Shown: piece by piece, positions 53,754 through 62,969 of the stretch
How the letters are laid out: each line of letters opens with the position of its first letter
How positions within the stretch are numbered: the stretch's first letter is position 1
Assembly: GCF_000420405.1 (NCBI RefSeq)
Contig: NZ_ATUW01000002.1
Span: forward strand, 186,001 to 250,000
Reading direction: 5' to 3'
DNA: 64,000 bases
Source of the DNA: Winkia neuii subsp. neuii DSM 8576
GTDB taxonomy: Bacteria; Actinomycetota; Actinomycetes; Actinomycetales; Actinomycetaceae
The notes under the pieces: model-generated
Seen by the model: the letters and a program-made list of their open reading frames with translations, nothing else
The model's database searches: none
What the model was told of the DNA's origin: nothing
Program-made: the position numbers and the translations under genes

Positions 53754-54792
53754 GCGGCAACACTGCCCGCGCGAGAATTGCATCCACCGGTTCGTCTACT
53801 CCATCCAAAATATTGGCCACTGCGTTCAAAAGGGGCAACCTATCCTTTATATCGCCTGCGTGCTGGTCTACAAACTTCAATGCCAGCCTTGCTGCAGGAA
53901 CCCCCTCCACTGTTTGTTCCAGTCTATCCATTTCAGCAAGCGCCTCGCTGGGAGTCTCCCCACGCCCAATCCGCACACCGTAAACCTTGTTTCTGCCCGA
54001 AAGTCCAGTAACCTCAAGGTCACCCACCCCCGCCAGCCCGAAGGCCGTAGCAGGATCAGCGCCCTGGGATTTCCCTAGCAGCGACATCTCTTTTACCGCT
54101 TGAGTGAAAGTTGCAGCCTTCAAGTTGTGATGCGGAACGCCTGTTGCTTTTTCCAATCCATCTGAAATACCCAGCGCTATGGCGTACACATTTTTCATTG
54201 GTGCACAGATTTCAACCCCTACCTCGTCATCAGAATAGTCGACTGCATAATTAGTGGTAGAAGCCAACTGCGCGTATTTTCTTGCAATAGCCTCATTCTT
54301 ACACCCAAATATTGTGGCGGTAGGTTTGCGACCAGCGCACTCGTTTGCCTTTACGGGCCCTGCAATTGCGACCAAGGGGGGCAGGTCTGCGTAACCATTT
54401 TCTGCAGCTATCCGACGAATAGCATCGGGCAGCTGTTCTATATTTCCCTGCTCATCTTCATTAAAACCTTTAGATGTGAGCCAGAGCGCATCTGCCTTTG
54501 CCATCCCGGCTGCAGCCAGCTCGGCAACCTTTGGAACACCAACTGAAGCAACCGACATCACTACTACCTGGGCGCCCTCGAGTGCTTCAGCTAGCTCATC
54601 CGACCGATAGGTTCTAACACCTGCCGCTAAAGGCTCATTGGTGCGCGGATGTGGCTCACCTGCTTCGACGGCATCTAACAAATGATCGTCGAGCCAAGTT
54701 CCCCAAAGTCGAACCTTACAACCCGCATCTACCAGGGGGGTACAAAGCGCAGATCCCATTGCTCCGGCGCCCAGAATCGTAATTGTGGTCAT
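53746..54792 (-). CDS. gpsA: GpsA-like NAD(P)-dependent glycerol-3-phosphate dehydrogenase, variant active site
   Basis: A 348-residue member of the GpsA family: Rossmann GAGAMGSAL at 8-16, the lysine K200 in EICAPMKNVYAIALG, and GVGDLEVTGLSGRNKVYG. The usual GPxFAKE segment reads G145-P-V-K-A-N-E151, so the conserved Lys is replaced by Asn and a Lys appears two positions earlier. Together with its place between an FGGY kinase and a DeoR regulator, this points to a catabolic polyol-phosphate dehydrogenase rather than the biosynthetic housekeeping enzyme. It begins 13 bases after the kinase gene. Confidence 0.85.
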   Translation of the reverse strand: MTTITILGAGAMGSALCTPLVDAGCKVRLWGTWLDDHLLDAVEAGEPHPRTNEPLAAGVRTYRSDELAEALEGAQVVVMSVASVGVPKVAELAAAGMAKADALWLTSKGFNEDEQGNIEQLPDAIRRIAAENGYADLPPLVAIAGPVKANECAGRKPTATIFGCKNEAIARKYAQLASTTNYAVDYSDDEVGVEICAPMKNVYAIALGISDGLEKATGVPHHNLKAATFTQAVKEMSLLGKSQGADPATAFGLAGVGDLEVTGLSGRNKVYGVRIGRGETPSEALAEMDRLEQTVEGVPAARLALKFVDQHAGDIKDRLPLLNAVANILDGVDEPVDAILARAVLPRV

Positions 54793-54805
54793 ATCATTCC
54801 AATCT

Positions 54806-56380
54806 CTATAGTTCTGCCGCAGGCGACTGCGGTTTAGTCGAGGGATATTTTTCTGCCAGCTGATGCAAATCTTCGAAAATATCCTTCAACCTTGGGTACA
54901 AACTGCGTTGCACTTCCGCTATTTCCTGGTAGCGTTCGTGCAATTCTTTGTTCGGCTCAACAGTTTCGCCGAACGAGGCCATATTCTTTGCGGCCACTGC
55001 TACGTCGTGGTTTTCATACGCATCAGTTGAGGCCATAGCGAGAACTGCAGCTCCCAGCGCAGAGATCTCGCTCTCGGCACACATAGTTATTGGCAGACCC
55101 GTACAATCCGCCATTATTTGGCGCCAGATTTTTGATTTGGTTCCTCCGCCCATAGCCCGCAATCCTTTGAGCTTCACCCCGGTTCCCGCTTCTATCGAAT
55201 CCAAGTTCAGGCGCATCTCGAATCCTATAGATTCCAGAATGGAACGGTACATGTGTGCGCGGGAATGGGTGCCGCGCCAACCAACCACCGCTCCCCTAGC
55301 TACTGGATCCCAGTAGGGACTTTGAACGGCGTTCCAATAAGGAAGGGTGATTAAACCTTCGCAACCTGGCGGAATTTCCCCAGCCGCGGCATCGAGCTTC
55401 GGATCTGGCTCCCCCAGGAGCTTTGGATCGCCTAGCGCCTCCCGGAACCAGCCGGCTAAATATGATCCAGAGGATTGCAAAACCTCAAACACATAGTTAC
55501 CCGGAATTCCCGAGACGTGGGTTCGGAATACCGGATCAAACTTGTAAACAGAGGATTCAACTCCGGCGTTTACGGCGGTACCCAAATTTAAGAACCCAAT
55601 TTCCGGTGACACGGCAGCCGCGCCGATTCCCGCCGCCTGCCCATCCCCGAGCCCAGCAACGATGGGGACCTCCCTAATTCCCCACTCTGCAGCAAGATCA
55701 CCCAGCAGCGTACCCATCGGCTTCGAAGGCTCGACAAGCTCAGGCATCTGCTCTAGGCTCACACCCGCGATCTGTAGCAGTTCCTCGGCGTAGGTGCGTT
55801 TTTGGATATCGAGCAGCCCCAAAGAATCTGTAGCTGCCTGGGATGATACCCACTGGCCGGTAAGCCTAAAAGCAATGTAGCCGTGGACGTCGCTTACCTT
55901 GTACGCTTGCCGGAGAACTTCAGGTTCTTCTTCTTTGAGCCAGGCCATTTTATAAATGCCCGGGGTAACTCCAGCGGGCTTGCCCGAGAGCTCGTGTATC
56001 CTCTCGCTACCGTATTTGCGAATCTGTTTCGTAGCTCTACCGTCAAGCCAAAGTATTCCCTTCCTGAGCGGCCTGCCCTCCTTGTCGAAGGGGGCAAAAG
56101 ATTCCCGCTGGTGGGTAATTCCAATTGCTGCAACGCGAGTGCGATCCTTCGCGGACAGCTTCGATAAAACTTCGCCGATAACCGCGTACGAGCTTTCCCA
56201 CCACCTCAACGGATTGTGCTCGTAGTAGTCCATGGCCGGGGTGTGCAACTGGATGTTTCGTTTTGCTGTCTGCCAAATGTATCCGCCGGCGTCTACCAAA
56301 ATAGCTTTGGACGAGGTCGTAGATGAATCTATCGCGACGACTAGAGGACCGTCGCTCAGTGGCCTTCGAGTAGTACTCAT
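54806..56380 (-). CDS. FGGY-family carbohydrate kinase
   Basis: A 524-residue sugar kinase of the xylulokinase/glycerol kinase group. The N-terminal domain has VVAIDSSTTSSKAILVD and GITHQRESFAPFD; the C-terminal domain has the FGGY-2 region LRAMGGGTKSKIWRQIMAD and a GLGDGQAAGIG ATP-side loop. It resembles neither typical XylB nor typical GlpK closely, so the substrate is unassigned; a polyol or ketose is likely. It is the first gene of the kinase-dehydrogenase-regulator operon. Confidence 0.9.
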   Translation of the reverse strand: MSTTRRPLSDGPLVVAIDSSTTSSKAILVDAGGYIWQTAKRNIQLHTPAMDYYEHNPLRWWESSYAVIGEVLSKLSAKDRTRVAAIGITHQRESFAPFDKEGRPLRKGILWLDGRATKQIRKYGSERIHELSGKPAGVTPGIYKMAWLKEEEPEVLRQAYKVSDVHGYIAFRLTGQWVSSQAATDSLGLLDIQKRTYAEELLQIAGVSLEQMPELVEPSKPMGTLLGDLAAEWGIREVPIVAGLGDGQAAGIGAAAVSPEIGFLNLGTAVNAGVESSVYKFDPVFRTHVSGIPGNYVFEVLQSSGSYLAGWFREALGDPKLLGEPDPKLDAAAGEIPPGCEGLITLPYWNAVQSPYWDPVARGAVVGWRGTHSRAHMYRSILESIGFEMRLNLDSIEAGTGVKLKGLRAMGGGTKSKIWRQIMADCTGLPITMCAESEISALGAAVLAMASTDAYENHDVAVAAKNMASFGETVEPNKELHERYQEIAEVQRSLYPRLKDIFEDLHQLAEKYPSTKPQSPAAEL

Positions 56381-56425
56381 GTAGCTCCGCTTTCGTCATT
56401 GAATGCGCAGGGGCCGGATCGCCCT

Positions 56426-56498
56426 GATTGATACGATCAATCTAACATAAATTCACACGTTCTAACATTGTTTTTGTTGTTTTAGACATTCGAAATGT
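56426..56498 (-). promoter_or_regulatory. Operator cluster upstream of the FGGY kinase operon
   Basis: Three elements are packed into 73 bases: a 17-base palindrome GATTGAT-ACG-ATCAATC (56426-56442); a direct repeat TCTAACAT at 56441-56448 and 56461-56468 with 20-bp period; and ACATT-CGA-AATGT (56486-56498). Direct repeats of this kind are typical of DeoR/GlpR operators, matching the regulator encoded at the end of the operon. Confidence 0.6.
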
Positions 56499-56544
56499 TG
56501 TCTTCCGGGCTTTTCCCTACGAAACCTCCGTCTTCAGGCATAGA

Positions 56545-56577
56545 AAATCCCCGGAAGTCAAGGACTTCCGGGGATTT
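56545..56577 (-). terminator. Terminator of the secY-adk-map operon
   Basis: A perfect 15-bp stem (56545-56559 with 56563-56577) lies 12 bases beyond the map stop and is followed by T residues on the minus strand. Confidence 0.85.
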
Positions 56578-56588
56578 ACATCTAGCGT

Positions 56589-57443
56589 TTACAGCGCTAT
56601 GGGCTCAATCCCATATTTAGCTAATCCAGCTTTGCCGAAATCCGGAGCGGACAGAACCGAAATGCCATCCTCCAAGATAGCCACGGAATGTTCCCAATGC
56701 GCCGCGTGCGAATGGTCCAAGGTCTTAACAGTCCACTCGTCTTCAAGCGTCTTAACCGCAGCAGAGCCCCGAGTAAGGATGGGCTCCACACAAACAACCA
56801 TGCCCGGAACAACCTTCGGCTGGCGCCCACGCACGGAGTAATTCAGCACGTCTGGGGACTGATGCATCTGTGTGCCTATACCGTGCCCAATAAATTCTTC
56901 AACGATCCCGGGTTCCCAACCGTACTCGAGGGTTGCGTCGGCAACGACTTGCTCTACCGCATCCCCCACGCAAGCGATAGTCAAACCGCGCTTCTTGGAA
57001 GCCAATGAGGCAACACCTGCCCACATTGCCTCCTCGGTAACCTTCGAAAGCACGATGTCGTCTGCAGTACCTTTGTCTTCGCCGCCCACAATCATCGTGA
57101 AGCAGGAATCCCCATGCCACTGCTTGCCTTCGGCCTCGACGTAAGCCCCGCAATCGAACGAAACAATGTCGCCCTCCTGCAGTGCATAGTCATTTGGAAT
57201 ACCGTGCACTACCGTGTCGTTTACAGAAATGCATACTGTAGCCGGGTAGCCGTAGTAGCCAAGGAAATTCGACTTAGCCCCAGCTCGCTCAATTACCAAG
57301 GCCGAAACCGTATCGAGCTCATCCGTGGTGACTCCGGGCTTAGCCGCCTCGCGAAGAGCCTTATGAATATCGGCAACGACCAGATCGGCACGTCGCATGT
57401 GCCGCACCTGGTCGATGCTCTTTAGCTCAATACCGTGCCTCAT
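56589..57443 (-). CDS. map: Methionine aminopeptidase, type I
   Basis: Map removes N-terminal methionine from new proteins. The 284-residue protein has VVHGIPND, metal ligands in SFDCGAYVEA, GDSCFT, GHGIGTQMHQSP, VCVEPIL and WEHSVAI. The ATG overlaps the adk stop by four bases. The order secY-adk-map is standard, and the gene is followed by a strong terminator, so infA belongs to a different operon here (it lies 5 kb away). Confidence 0.97.
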   Translation of the reverse strand: MRHGIELKSIDQVRHMRRADLVVADIHKALREAAKPGVTTDELDTVSALVIERAGAKSNFLGYYGYPATVCISVNDTVVHGIPNDYALQEGDIVSFDCGAYVEAEGKQWHGDSCFTMIVGGEDKGTADDIVLSKVTEEAMWAGVASLASKKRGLTIACVGDAVEQVVADATLEYGWEPGIVEEFIGHGIGTQMHQSPDVLNYSVRGRQPKVVPGMVVCVEPILTRGSAAVKTLEDEWTVKTLDHSHAAHWEHSVAILEDGISVLSAPDFGKAGLAKYGIEPIAL

Positions 57444-58015
57444 TCGGCGTCAACAGCTGCCTTAACGCGCTCCCACACCTCGTCGACGGTGCCCATCCCA
57501 TCAACTACGGTGAGCTTGCCGGCAGTCTGGTAGAACGCGGTGATCGGAGCCGTCTCGCGCTTGTAGACCTCGAGCCGGTTGCGCACAGACTCATCATTGT
57601 CGTCGGCACGACCTTCGATTTCGGCACGCTTCTTGATGCGCTCGACGACCTCGTCGAAGTTCACCTTCAGTTCCAGCACCCCGTCGAGCTCTACGCCCAG
57701 GTCGTGCAGAATGTAGCCCAGGTTGTGCACCTGATCCAGGTTGCGCGGATACCCGTCGAGTAAAAAGCCCCCGTCGCGAGCAGCTTCCTGGAGCTGAGTA
57801 CGGACAATATCGTTGACAACCTCGTCCGGCACCAGGTTTCCGGCAACAATGTACTCCTTGGCCTTCTTCCCAAGTTCGGTGCCGTTGTCTAGATGAGTGC
57901 GCAGCATAGCGCCCGTGGACATGTGAGGGATCCCCGCGTATTCGGCAATTTTCTTAGCCTGGGTTCCCTTCCCGGCACCCGGGGCGCCGAGGATGACGAT
58001 TCTCTTCATGGTCAT
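57440..58015 (-). CDS. adk: Adenylate kinase
   Basis: Adk interconverts ATP, ADP and AMP. The 191-residue protein has the P-loop GAPGAGKGTQ at about 10-19, the AMP-binding HMSTGAMLRTHL and LLDGYPRNLDQV, and a short LID as in actinobacterial enzymes (no zinc cysteines). Two ATG codons (residues 1 and 3) are possible starts; the first overlaps the secY stop as ATGA. Confidence 0.97.
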   Translation of the reverse strand: MTMKRIVILGAPGAGKGTQAKKIAEYAGIPHMSTGAMLRTHLDNGTELGKKAKEYIVAGNLVPDEVVNDIVRTQLQEAARDGGFLLDGYPRNLDQVHNLGYILHDLGVELDGVLELKVNFDEVVERIKKRAEIEGRADDNDESVRNRLEVYKRETAPITAFYQTAGKLTVVDGMGTVDEVWERVKAAVDAE

Positions 58016-59310
58016 GATGCCAAGAATCCTTCGTAGTGGTGTTTTTGTAGTTGTGAATTAATTTGCTGAACAGTCTGCAAGCCAACGCCCACGACAATCA
58101 GCAAGGTGGTACCGCCAAATGGCATCTGGGTGATGCCGAGGGCGATCATTACGATGGTGGGCACCATCGCCACAATCAATAGGTAGACAGCTCCGCCGGT
58201 GGTTATGCGGTTGATTACGTAACGCAAGAAGTCTGCAGTAGGGTGCCCGGCACGCACGCCCGGGATAAAACCGCCATACTTCTTCATGTTGTCGGCGATT
58301 TCTTCGGGGTTGAAAGTGATCGCCGTGTAGAAGAATGCGAAGAACAGCACCAGGATGCCATAGCAGACTAGGTAGAACGGAGTCTGCTGGGAGAAGTTAC
58401 GCTGAATCCACTGCACCCAGCCCTGTTTCGGATCCCCAAACTGAGCAACCATAGTAGGCATAGCCAATATAGAGGCCGCGAAAATGACCGGAATAACACC
58501 GGACATGTTGATCTTCATCGGGATATACGTGGTAGATCCCCCAAATAGGCGCCGCCCAACCATACGTTTGGCGTACTGAACAAGGATGCGCCTCTGCGCC
58601 TGCTCAACAAAGACAATAGCTAGCGTCACAACCAGGATCAACGCAATTACTACAAGCACCTTAGCTACCCCGCCATTGGCCTTGGAGATAGACCAAAGGT
58701 GTGCCGGCAAATTCGCGGTAATAGAAGTAAAGATCAACAGCGACATGCCGTTTCCAATACCGTGCTCAGTGATCAACTCACCCAACCACATGATCAGGCC
58801 GGTCCCAGCAGTCATAGTGACGATCATAAGAATGTAGTTCATGACCGAATCATTGGGGATGATCGGGTCAGTGGGCGAACAGTTCGGCAGCAACCGCCCC
58901 GAGCGGGCAAGAGAAATAATCGTAGTGGACTGCAGCACGCCGAGGGCGATTGTCAGGTAGCGCGTGTACTGCGTCATCTTTGCCTGGCCGGCCTGCCCCT
59001 CTTTGTGCAGATCCTCGAATCGCGGAATGACCACGCGCAACAACTGGGTAATAATCGAAGCCGTAATGTACGGCATAATGCCCAGCGCGAAGACCGACAA
59101 TTGCAGCATTGCCCCGCCACTGAATAAATTGACCAAATCCAGCAGGCCGGACTGGGAATTGTTGGCTAAACATTTCTGGACGTTCGAAAACGACACGCCC
59201 GGGGTAGGTATGAATGAGCCAGCCCTAAACAGCAGCATGATGAAAGCCGTGAATAGTAGCTTCTTACGCAGATCCGGGGTGCGGAACGCCTGTGCAAATG
59301 CAGCTAACAA
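58012..59310 (-). CDS. secY: Protein translocase subunit SecY
   Basis: SecY forms the protein-conducting channel. The TTG at 59310 is chosen because GGAG lies seven bases upstream and the protein then begins MLAAFAQAFRTPDLRKKLLFT, as in relatives; a TTG at 59322 overlaps that site. The 432-residue protein has ten membrane helices, the plug-region GGAMLQLSVFALGIMPYI, and the cytoplasmic-loop GGSTYIPMKIN. A terminator at 59393-59425 separates it from rplO, so secY-adk-map may have its own promoter in 59311-59392. Confidence 0.97.
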   Translation of the reverse strand: MLAAFAQAFRTPDLRKKLLFTAFIMLLFRAGSFIPTPGVSFSNVQKCLANNSQSGLLDLVNLFSGGAMLQLSVFALGIMPYITASIITQLLRVVIPRFEDLHKEGQAGQAKMTQYTRYLTIALGVLQSTTIISLARSGRLLPNCSPTDPIIPNDSVMNYILMIVTMTAGTGLIMWLGELITEHGIGNGMSLLIFTSITANLPAHLWSISKANGGVAKVLVVIALILVVTLAIVFVEQAQRRILVQYAKRMVGRRLFGGSTTYIPMKINMSGVIPVIFAASILAMPTMVAQFGDPKQGWVQWIQRNFSQQTPFYLVCYGILVLFFAFFYTAITFNPEEIADNMKKYGGFIPGVRAGHPTADFLRYVINRITTGGAVYLLIVAMVPTIVMIALGITQMPFGGTTLLIVVGVGLQTVQQINSQLQKHHYEGFLAS

Positions 59311-59392
59311 ACTTGTCTCCAATGATTTTCATGGGGATACCACGAGTTTCCAAAACCGGCTTCTATGGTATCGCCTTTTTCTAAAACGAAAA

Positions 59393-59425
59393 ACGGGCGA
59401 TCCGGCCAAGGGCCGAACCGCCCGT
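59393..59425 (-). terminator. Terminator between rplO and secY
   Basis: ACGGGCG (59393-59399) pairs with CGCCCGT (59419-59425), with an inner CCGGCC/GGCC-containing stem. On the minus strand it is followed by TTTTCGTTTT. It is placed 13 bases after the rplO stop and would end, or attenuate, the spc operon before secY. Confidence 0.75.
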
Positions 59426-59437
59426 CCTTCAAGGCAT

Positions 59438-59908
59438 TTACCGAGCCGTCAGAGAACCGCCAGCAGCTTCAATCTTCTGCTTTGCGGACTCGGACCACTT
59501 GTCGACCACAAGGTCGAACTTAGCAGCAGCTTCGCCCGAACCAAGCACCTTGACGGGCTTGTTCTTGCGAACCAGCGACTTGGCAACCAGATCGGAAACC
59601 TCGATCTTGCCGCCCTCGGGGAAAGCCTCCGAGAGTGCGTCAAGGTTCACAACCTGGTACTCGACGCGGAACGGGTTCTTGAACCCGCGCAGCTTCGGCA
59701 GACGCATGTGGGCGGGCATCTGGCCGCCCTCAAATCCTGCCGGAACGTTCTTGCGTGCACCCGTGCCCTTGGTACCGCGACCCGAGGTCTTACCCTTCGA
59801 GCCTTCGCCTCGACCAATGCGGGTCTTAGCCTTCTTGGCACCCGGAGCAGGCTTCAGGTGGTGCAGCTTTACGGGCTTATCGCCCAGCTTCTTAGCAGTG
59901 TTCGCCAT
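59438..59908 (-). CDS. rplO: 50S ribosomal protein L15
   Basis: The 156-residue protein starts [25 protein letters not shown] (seen as [20 protein letters not shown]), with the glycine/lysine-rich [18 protein letters not shown] and [19 protein letters not shown] motifs typical of L15. It lies two bases after rpmD and is the last gene before an intra-operon terminator. Confidence 0.97.
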   Translation of the reverse strand: MANTAKKLGDKPVKLHHLKPAPGAKKAKTRIGRGEGSKGKTSGRGTKGTGARKNVPAGFEGGQMPAHMRLPKLRGFKNPFRVEYQVVNLDALSEAFPEGGKIEVSDLVAKSLVRKNKPVKVLGSGEAAAKFDLVVDKWSESAKQKIEAAGGSLTAR

Positions 59909-59910
59909 TG

Positions 59911-60093
59911 TCAGTCGACCTCCTCGACGGTCACCATGTGGCTCACGATGTTAACCTGCCCGCGGACAGACGGGCGATCCTCGTGAGTTACAACCTGGTG
60001 CATCTTCTTCAGGCCTAGAGCAGCGAGAGTCGCGCGCTGCTTCGGAGTTGCTCCAGCCTTGGAACGAACCTGGGTAATCTTCAGTTTCGACAT
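59911..60093 (-). CDS. rpmD: 50S ribosomal protein L30
   Basis: A 60-residue protein: [24 protein letters not shown] then [20 protein letters not shown], the normal L30 sequence. Its ATG shares one base with the rpsE stop (TAATG), so translation is coupled. Confidence 0.97.
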   Translation of the reverse strand: MSKLKITQVRSKAGATPKQRATLAALGLKKMHQVVTHEDRPSVRGQVNIVSHMVTVEEVD

Positions 60094-60800
60094 TACGCAC
60101 TCACTCCTGCGGCAGCCTTGTCGGCTTCCTTCTTTTCGGCCTCAGCACGCTTTTCGGCGTCCGCTTCGGCGCGTGCGCGCAGCATGGCTGCGGGAGCAAC
60201 GCGTTCCAGCGACAAACCGCGGCGGGCTGCTACTGCCTCGGGCTGGTGCAGCTGCTTCAGAGCAGCAACAGTTGCGCGAACGATGTTGAGTGCGTTCGAC
60301 GAGCCGAGAGACTTAGTAAGAACGTCGTGAATGCCAGCGCATTCCAGGACGGCGCGGACAGGACCACCCGCGATTACACCAGTACCAGACGAGGCGGGAC
60401 GAAGCAGAACAATGCCTGCGGCATCCTCACCCTGCACGACGTGGGTAATAGTGCGGCCAACCATGGGAACGCGGAAGAAGTTCTTCTTAGCTTCCTCGAC
60501 GCCCTTAGAAATGGCCTGGGGTACTTCCTTAGCCTTGCCGTACCCAACGCCGACGGTGCCCTCGCCATCGCCTACCACAACTAGAGCGGTAAAGCTAAAG
60601 CGACGGCCGCCCTTCACGACCTTGGAAACACGGTTAATGGTAATGACGCGCTCGACAAACTCGTTGCGGTCGTTGTTGCGACCACCGCGACGGTTGTCCT
60701 TGCGCTCGTTGTTATTGCGGCCGCGGCGTTCGCGACGGTCCGTATCCTGCGATTCCGCGGAACCCTGACCGCCCTGCCGGCGGCTATTCTGAGGAGCCAT
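60093..60800 (-). CDS. rpsE: 30S ribosomal protein S5
   Basis: S5 helps maintain decoding fidelity. The 235-residue protein has the core [34 protein letters not shown] and [15 protein letters not shown]. Both ends are extended: an Arg/Asn/Asp-rich tail of about 45 residues at the N-terminus and an Ala/Glu/Lys-rich tail of about 30 at the C-terminus, making it longer than the usual ~166-200. Confidence 0.97.
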   Translation of the reverse strand: MAPQNSRRQGGQGSAESQDTDRRERRGRNNNERKDNRRGGRNNDRNEFVERVITINRVSKVVKGGRRFSFTALVVVGDGEGTVGVGYGKAKEVPQAISKGVEEAKKNFFRVPMVGRTITHVVQGEDAAGIVLLRPASSGTGVIAGGPVRAVLECAGIHDVLTKSLGSSNALNIVRATVAALKQLHQPEAVAARRGLSLERVAPAAMLRARAEADAEKRAEAEKKEADKAAAGVSA

Positions 60801-60820
60801 CAGCTTTTCCTTTCTTTCGG

Positions 60821-61192
60821 TCAGAGGCTCAGGCCAGCTTCGCGCGCGCCTTCGGCGACAGCAGCGATGCGACCATGGTACTTGTTGCCACCGCGGTCAA
60901 AAACCACGGCTTCAATCCCGGCAGTCTTCGCACGCTCGGCCACAGCCTGGCCAACCTTGCGAGCTGCGTCGGTCTTGGAATCGCCCTCGGCACGCAGATC
61001 CGCTTCCAAAGTGGACGCGGCAGCGAGCGTGCGCCCGTTTTCGTCGTCAATAATCTGCGCAACCATGTGGCGGTTGGAGCGGAATACTGCCAAACGGGGA
61101 CGTTCGGTGGTGCCGAATACGCGCTTGCGAACGCGCAGGTGACGGCGCTTACGAGCGGCTACCTTACCTTTGCCTTTTACAGAGTAAGACAT
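60821..61192 (-). CDS. rplR: 50S ribosomal protein L18
   Basis: L18 binds 5S rRNA. The 123-residue protein has [21 protein letters not shown] (visible as [20 protein letters not shown]), [18 protein letters not shown] and the C-terminal [23 protein letters not shown]. The ATG overlaps the rplF stop by one base. Confidence 0.97.
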   Translation of the reverse strand: MSYSVKGKGKVAARKRRHLRVRKRVFGTTERPRLAVFRSNRHMVAQIIDDENGRTLAAASTLEADLRAEGDSKTDAARKVGQAVAERAKTAGIEAVVFDRGGNKYHGRIAAVAEGAREAGLSL

Positions 61193-61728
61193 TACTTACC
61201 TGCCTTTCCGGCCTTGCGGCGTACGTGTTCACCCGCGTAGCGGATGCCCTTGCCCTTGTAGGGTTCAGGCTTGCGCAGCTTCCGAATGTTAGCTGCAACT
61301 TCGCCGACGAGCTCTTTGCTGATGCCAGAAACGGTGAACTTGTTCGCCGCCTCTACAGTGAACTCAATGCCCTCGCGCGGTTCGATAACAACCGGGTGGG
61401 ACAGGCCGAGGGAGAACTCCAGGTTCTTGCCCTTGGCAACGACACGGTAACCAGTGCCCACGATCTCGAGCTGTTTCTTGTAACCGTTGGTTACGCCCTC
61501 GACCATGTTGGCAATCAGGGTGCGGTACAGGCCGTGCAAAGAACGAGCGGTACGGGAATCGTCCGGACGCTCCAGAGTGATCGATCCGTCTTCGACCTTC
61601 ACGGTAATGGGCTCGCGCACATCCAAAGTGAGCTCGCCCTTAGGGCCCTTCACCTTAACGTTCTGGCCCGAAACGGTGACATCGACACCGGACGGGATGG
61701 AAACGGGAAGCTTACCAATACGTGACAT
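61192..61728 (-). CDS. rplF: 50S ribosomal protein L6
   Basis: The 178-residue protein starts [17 protein letters not shown] and has two L6 domains; the C-terminal signature is [27 protein letters not shown] (seen as [14 protein letters not shown]). GGAAAG precedes the ATG. It lies 18 bases after rpsH. Confidence 0.98.
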   Translation of the reverse strand: MSRIGKLPVSIPSGVDVTVSGQNVKVKGPKGELTLDVREPITVKVEDGSITLERPDDSRTARSLHGLYRTLIANMVEGVTNGYKKQLEIVGTGYRVVAKGKNLEFSLGLSHPVVIEPREGIEFTVEAANKFTVSGISKELVGEVAANIRKLRKPEPYKGKGIRYAGEHVRRKAGKAGK

Positions 61729-61746
61729 GTTACTTTCCCCCTTTCC

Positions 61747-62145
61747 TTACCAGACGTAGGCGAGGACTTCCCCACCTACACCCTTGTCATTTGCTTCACG
61801 GTCAGTCATCAAGCCGGAGGAGGTGGACAAGATTGCCACACCCAGGCCGCCCAAAACCTCGGGAAGGTTGTTGGACTTTGCGTACACACGCAGGCCCGGC
61901 TTGGAAACGCGCCGCAAGCCTTCAATGGAGCGTTCGCGCTTCGGACCGTACTTCAGATTCAAAGTCAGGGTCTTACCAACCCTGGCGTCGGCGACCTCGG
62001 AGCCGGAAATGTAGCCTTCGCGCTCAAGGATGCCCGCAATAGCGAACTTCAACTTCGAGTAAGGCATAGACACCGACTGGTGGTGCGCCGAGTTAGCGTT
62101 ACGCAGACGCGTTAGCATGTCTGCGATTGGGTCTGTCATAGTCAT
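61747..62145 (-). CDS. rpsH: 30S ribosomal protein S8
   Basis: S8 nucleates the central domain of 16S rRNA and, in E. coli, represses the spc operon by binding its mRNA. The 132-residue protein begins [18 protein letters not shown] and ends [25 protein letters not shown], with the conserved STSxGxMTDxxA signature. Two ATG codons at positions 1 and 3 are possible. Confidence 0.98.
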   Translation of the reverse strand: MTMTDPIADMLTRLRNANSAHHQSVSMPYSKLKFAIAGILEREGYISGSEVADARVGKTLTLNLKYGPKRERSIEGLRRVSKPGLRVYAKSNNLPEVLGGLGVAILSTSSGLMTDREANDKGVGGEVLAYVW

Positions 62146-62220
62146 ATTTTTGGGCCTTAGCCCTTCCTCTACGCGGTTTCCACACCACCCATTAGGCGGG
62201 GGACCTGCGAAGTAGTCGTT

Positions 62221-62406
62221 TTACCAGCTGCTCTTGGTTACGCCAGGGAGCTGACCTGCATGGGCCATCTCGCGTAGGCAGATGCGGCACAGGCCGAACT
62301 TGCGGTACACGGAGCGGGGACGCCCGCAACGGTTGCACCGGGTGTAGGCGCGAACAGCAAACTTCTGCTTGCCGGCAGCCTTGTTCTTTAGTGCGGTCTT
62401 CGCCAT
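62221..62406 (-). CDS. rpsN: 30S ribosomal protein S14, zinc-binding type
   Basis: A 61-residue type Z S14 with four zinc-binding cysteines (C24, C27, C40, C43) in [20 protein letters not shown]. It lies between rplE (three bases) and rpsH (75 bases) as expected. A second, zinc-free S14 may exist elsewhere in the genome, as in many actinobacteria. Confidence 0.97.
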   Translation of the reverse strand: MAKTALKNKAAGKQKFAVRAYTRCNRCGRPRSVYRKFGLCRICLREMAHAGQLPGVTKSSW

Positions 62407-62409
62407 TTG

Positions 62410-62967
62410 TCAGTCCTCCTTGAACGGGAAGCCGAGCTGACGCAGCAGCTCGCGGCCGTGCTCGTCGGTCTTCGCCGTAGTGACGACGGTGATATCCATG
62501 CCGCGAACGCGGTCAATGTTATCCGGATCAATTTCGTGGAACATGGACTGTTCGGTTAGACCGAAGGTGTAGTTACCGTTGCCGTCAAACTGCTTCGCCG
62601 ACAGACCGCGGAAGTCGCGGATACGGGGTAGAGCAGTCGAGAGCAGCCTGTCCAGGAACTCCCACATGCGGTCGCCACGAAGGGTGACGTGTGCGCCAAT
62701 AGCCTGCCCTTCGCGCAGCTTGAACTGTGCGATGGACTTCTTAGCCTTGGTTACAGCTGGCTTCTGACCAGTGATGGCGGCCAGATCGCGGATCGCACCG
62801 TCCATGAGCTTAGAATCACGGGCAGCTTCACCAACACCCATGTTCACAACGATCTTGGTAAGACCAGGAATCTGCATGGGGTTCTGGACGTCGAATTTCT
62901 TTTCGAGGGCGGGAACAATTTCCTCGCGGTAGCGCGCTTTCAGGCGCGGGGTCTGAGTTTCAGTCAT
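62410..62967 (-). CDS. rplE: 50S ribosomal protein L5
   Basis: L5 binds 5S rRNA and contacts P-site tRNA. The 185-residue protein has [42 protein letters not shown] and [18 protein letters not shown], followed by the C-terminal [26 protein letters not shown]. It follows rplX after two bases. Confidence 0.98.
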   Translation of the reverse strand: MTETQTPRLKARYREEIVPALEKKFDVQNPMQIPGLTKIVVNMGVGEAARDSKLMDGAIRDLAAITGQKPAVTKAKKSIAQFKLREGQAIGAHVTLRGDRMWEFLDRLLSTALPRIRDFRGLSAKQFDGNGNYTFGLTEQSMFHEIDPDNIDRVRGMDITVVTTAKTDEHGRELLRQLGFPFKED

Positions 62968-62969
62968 TC

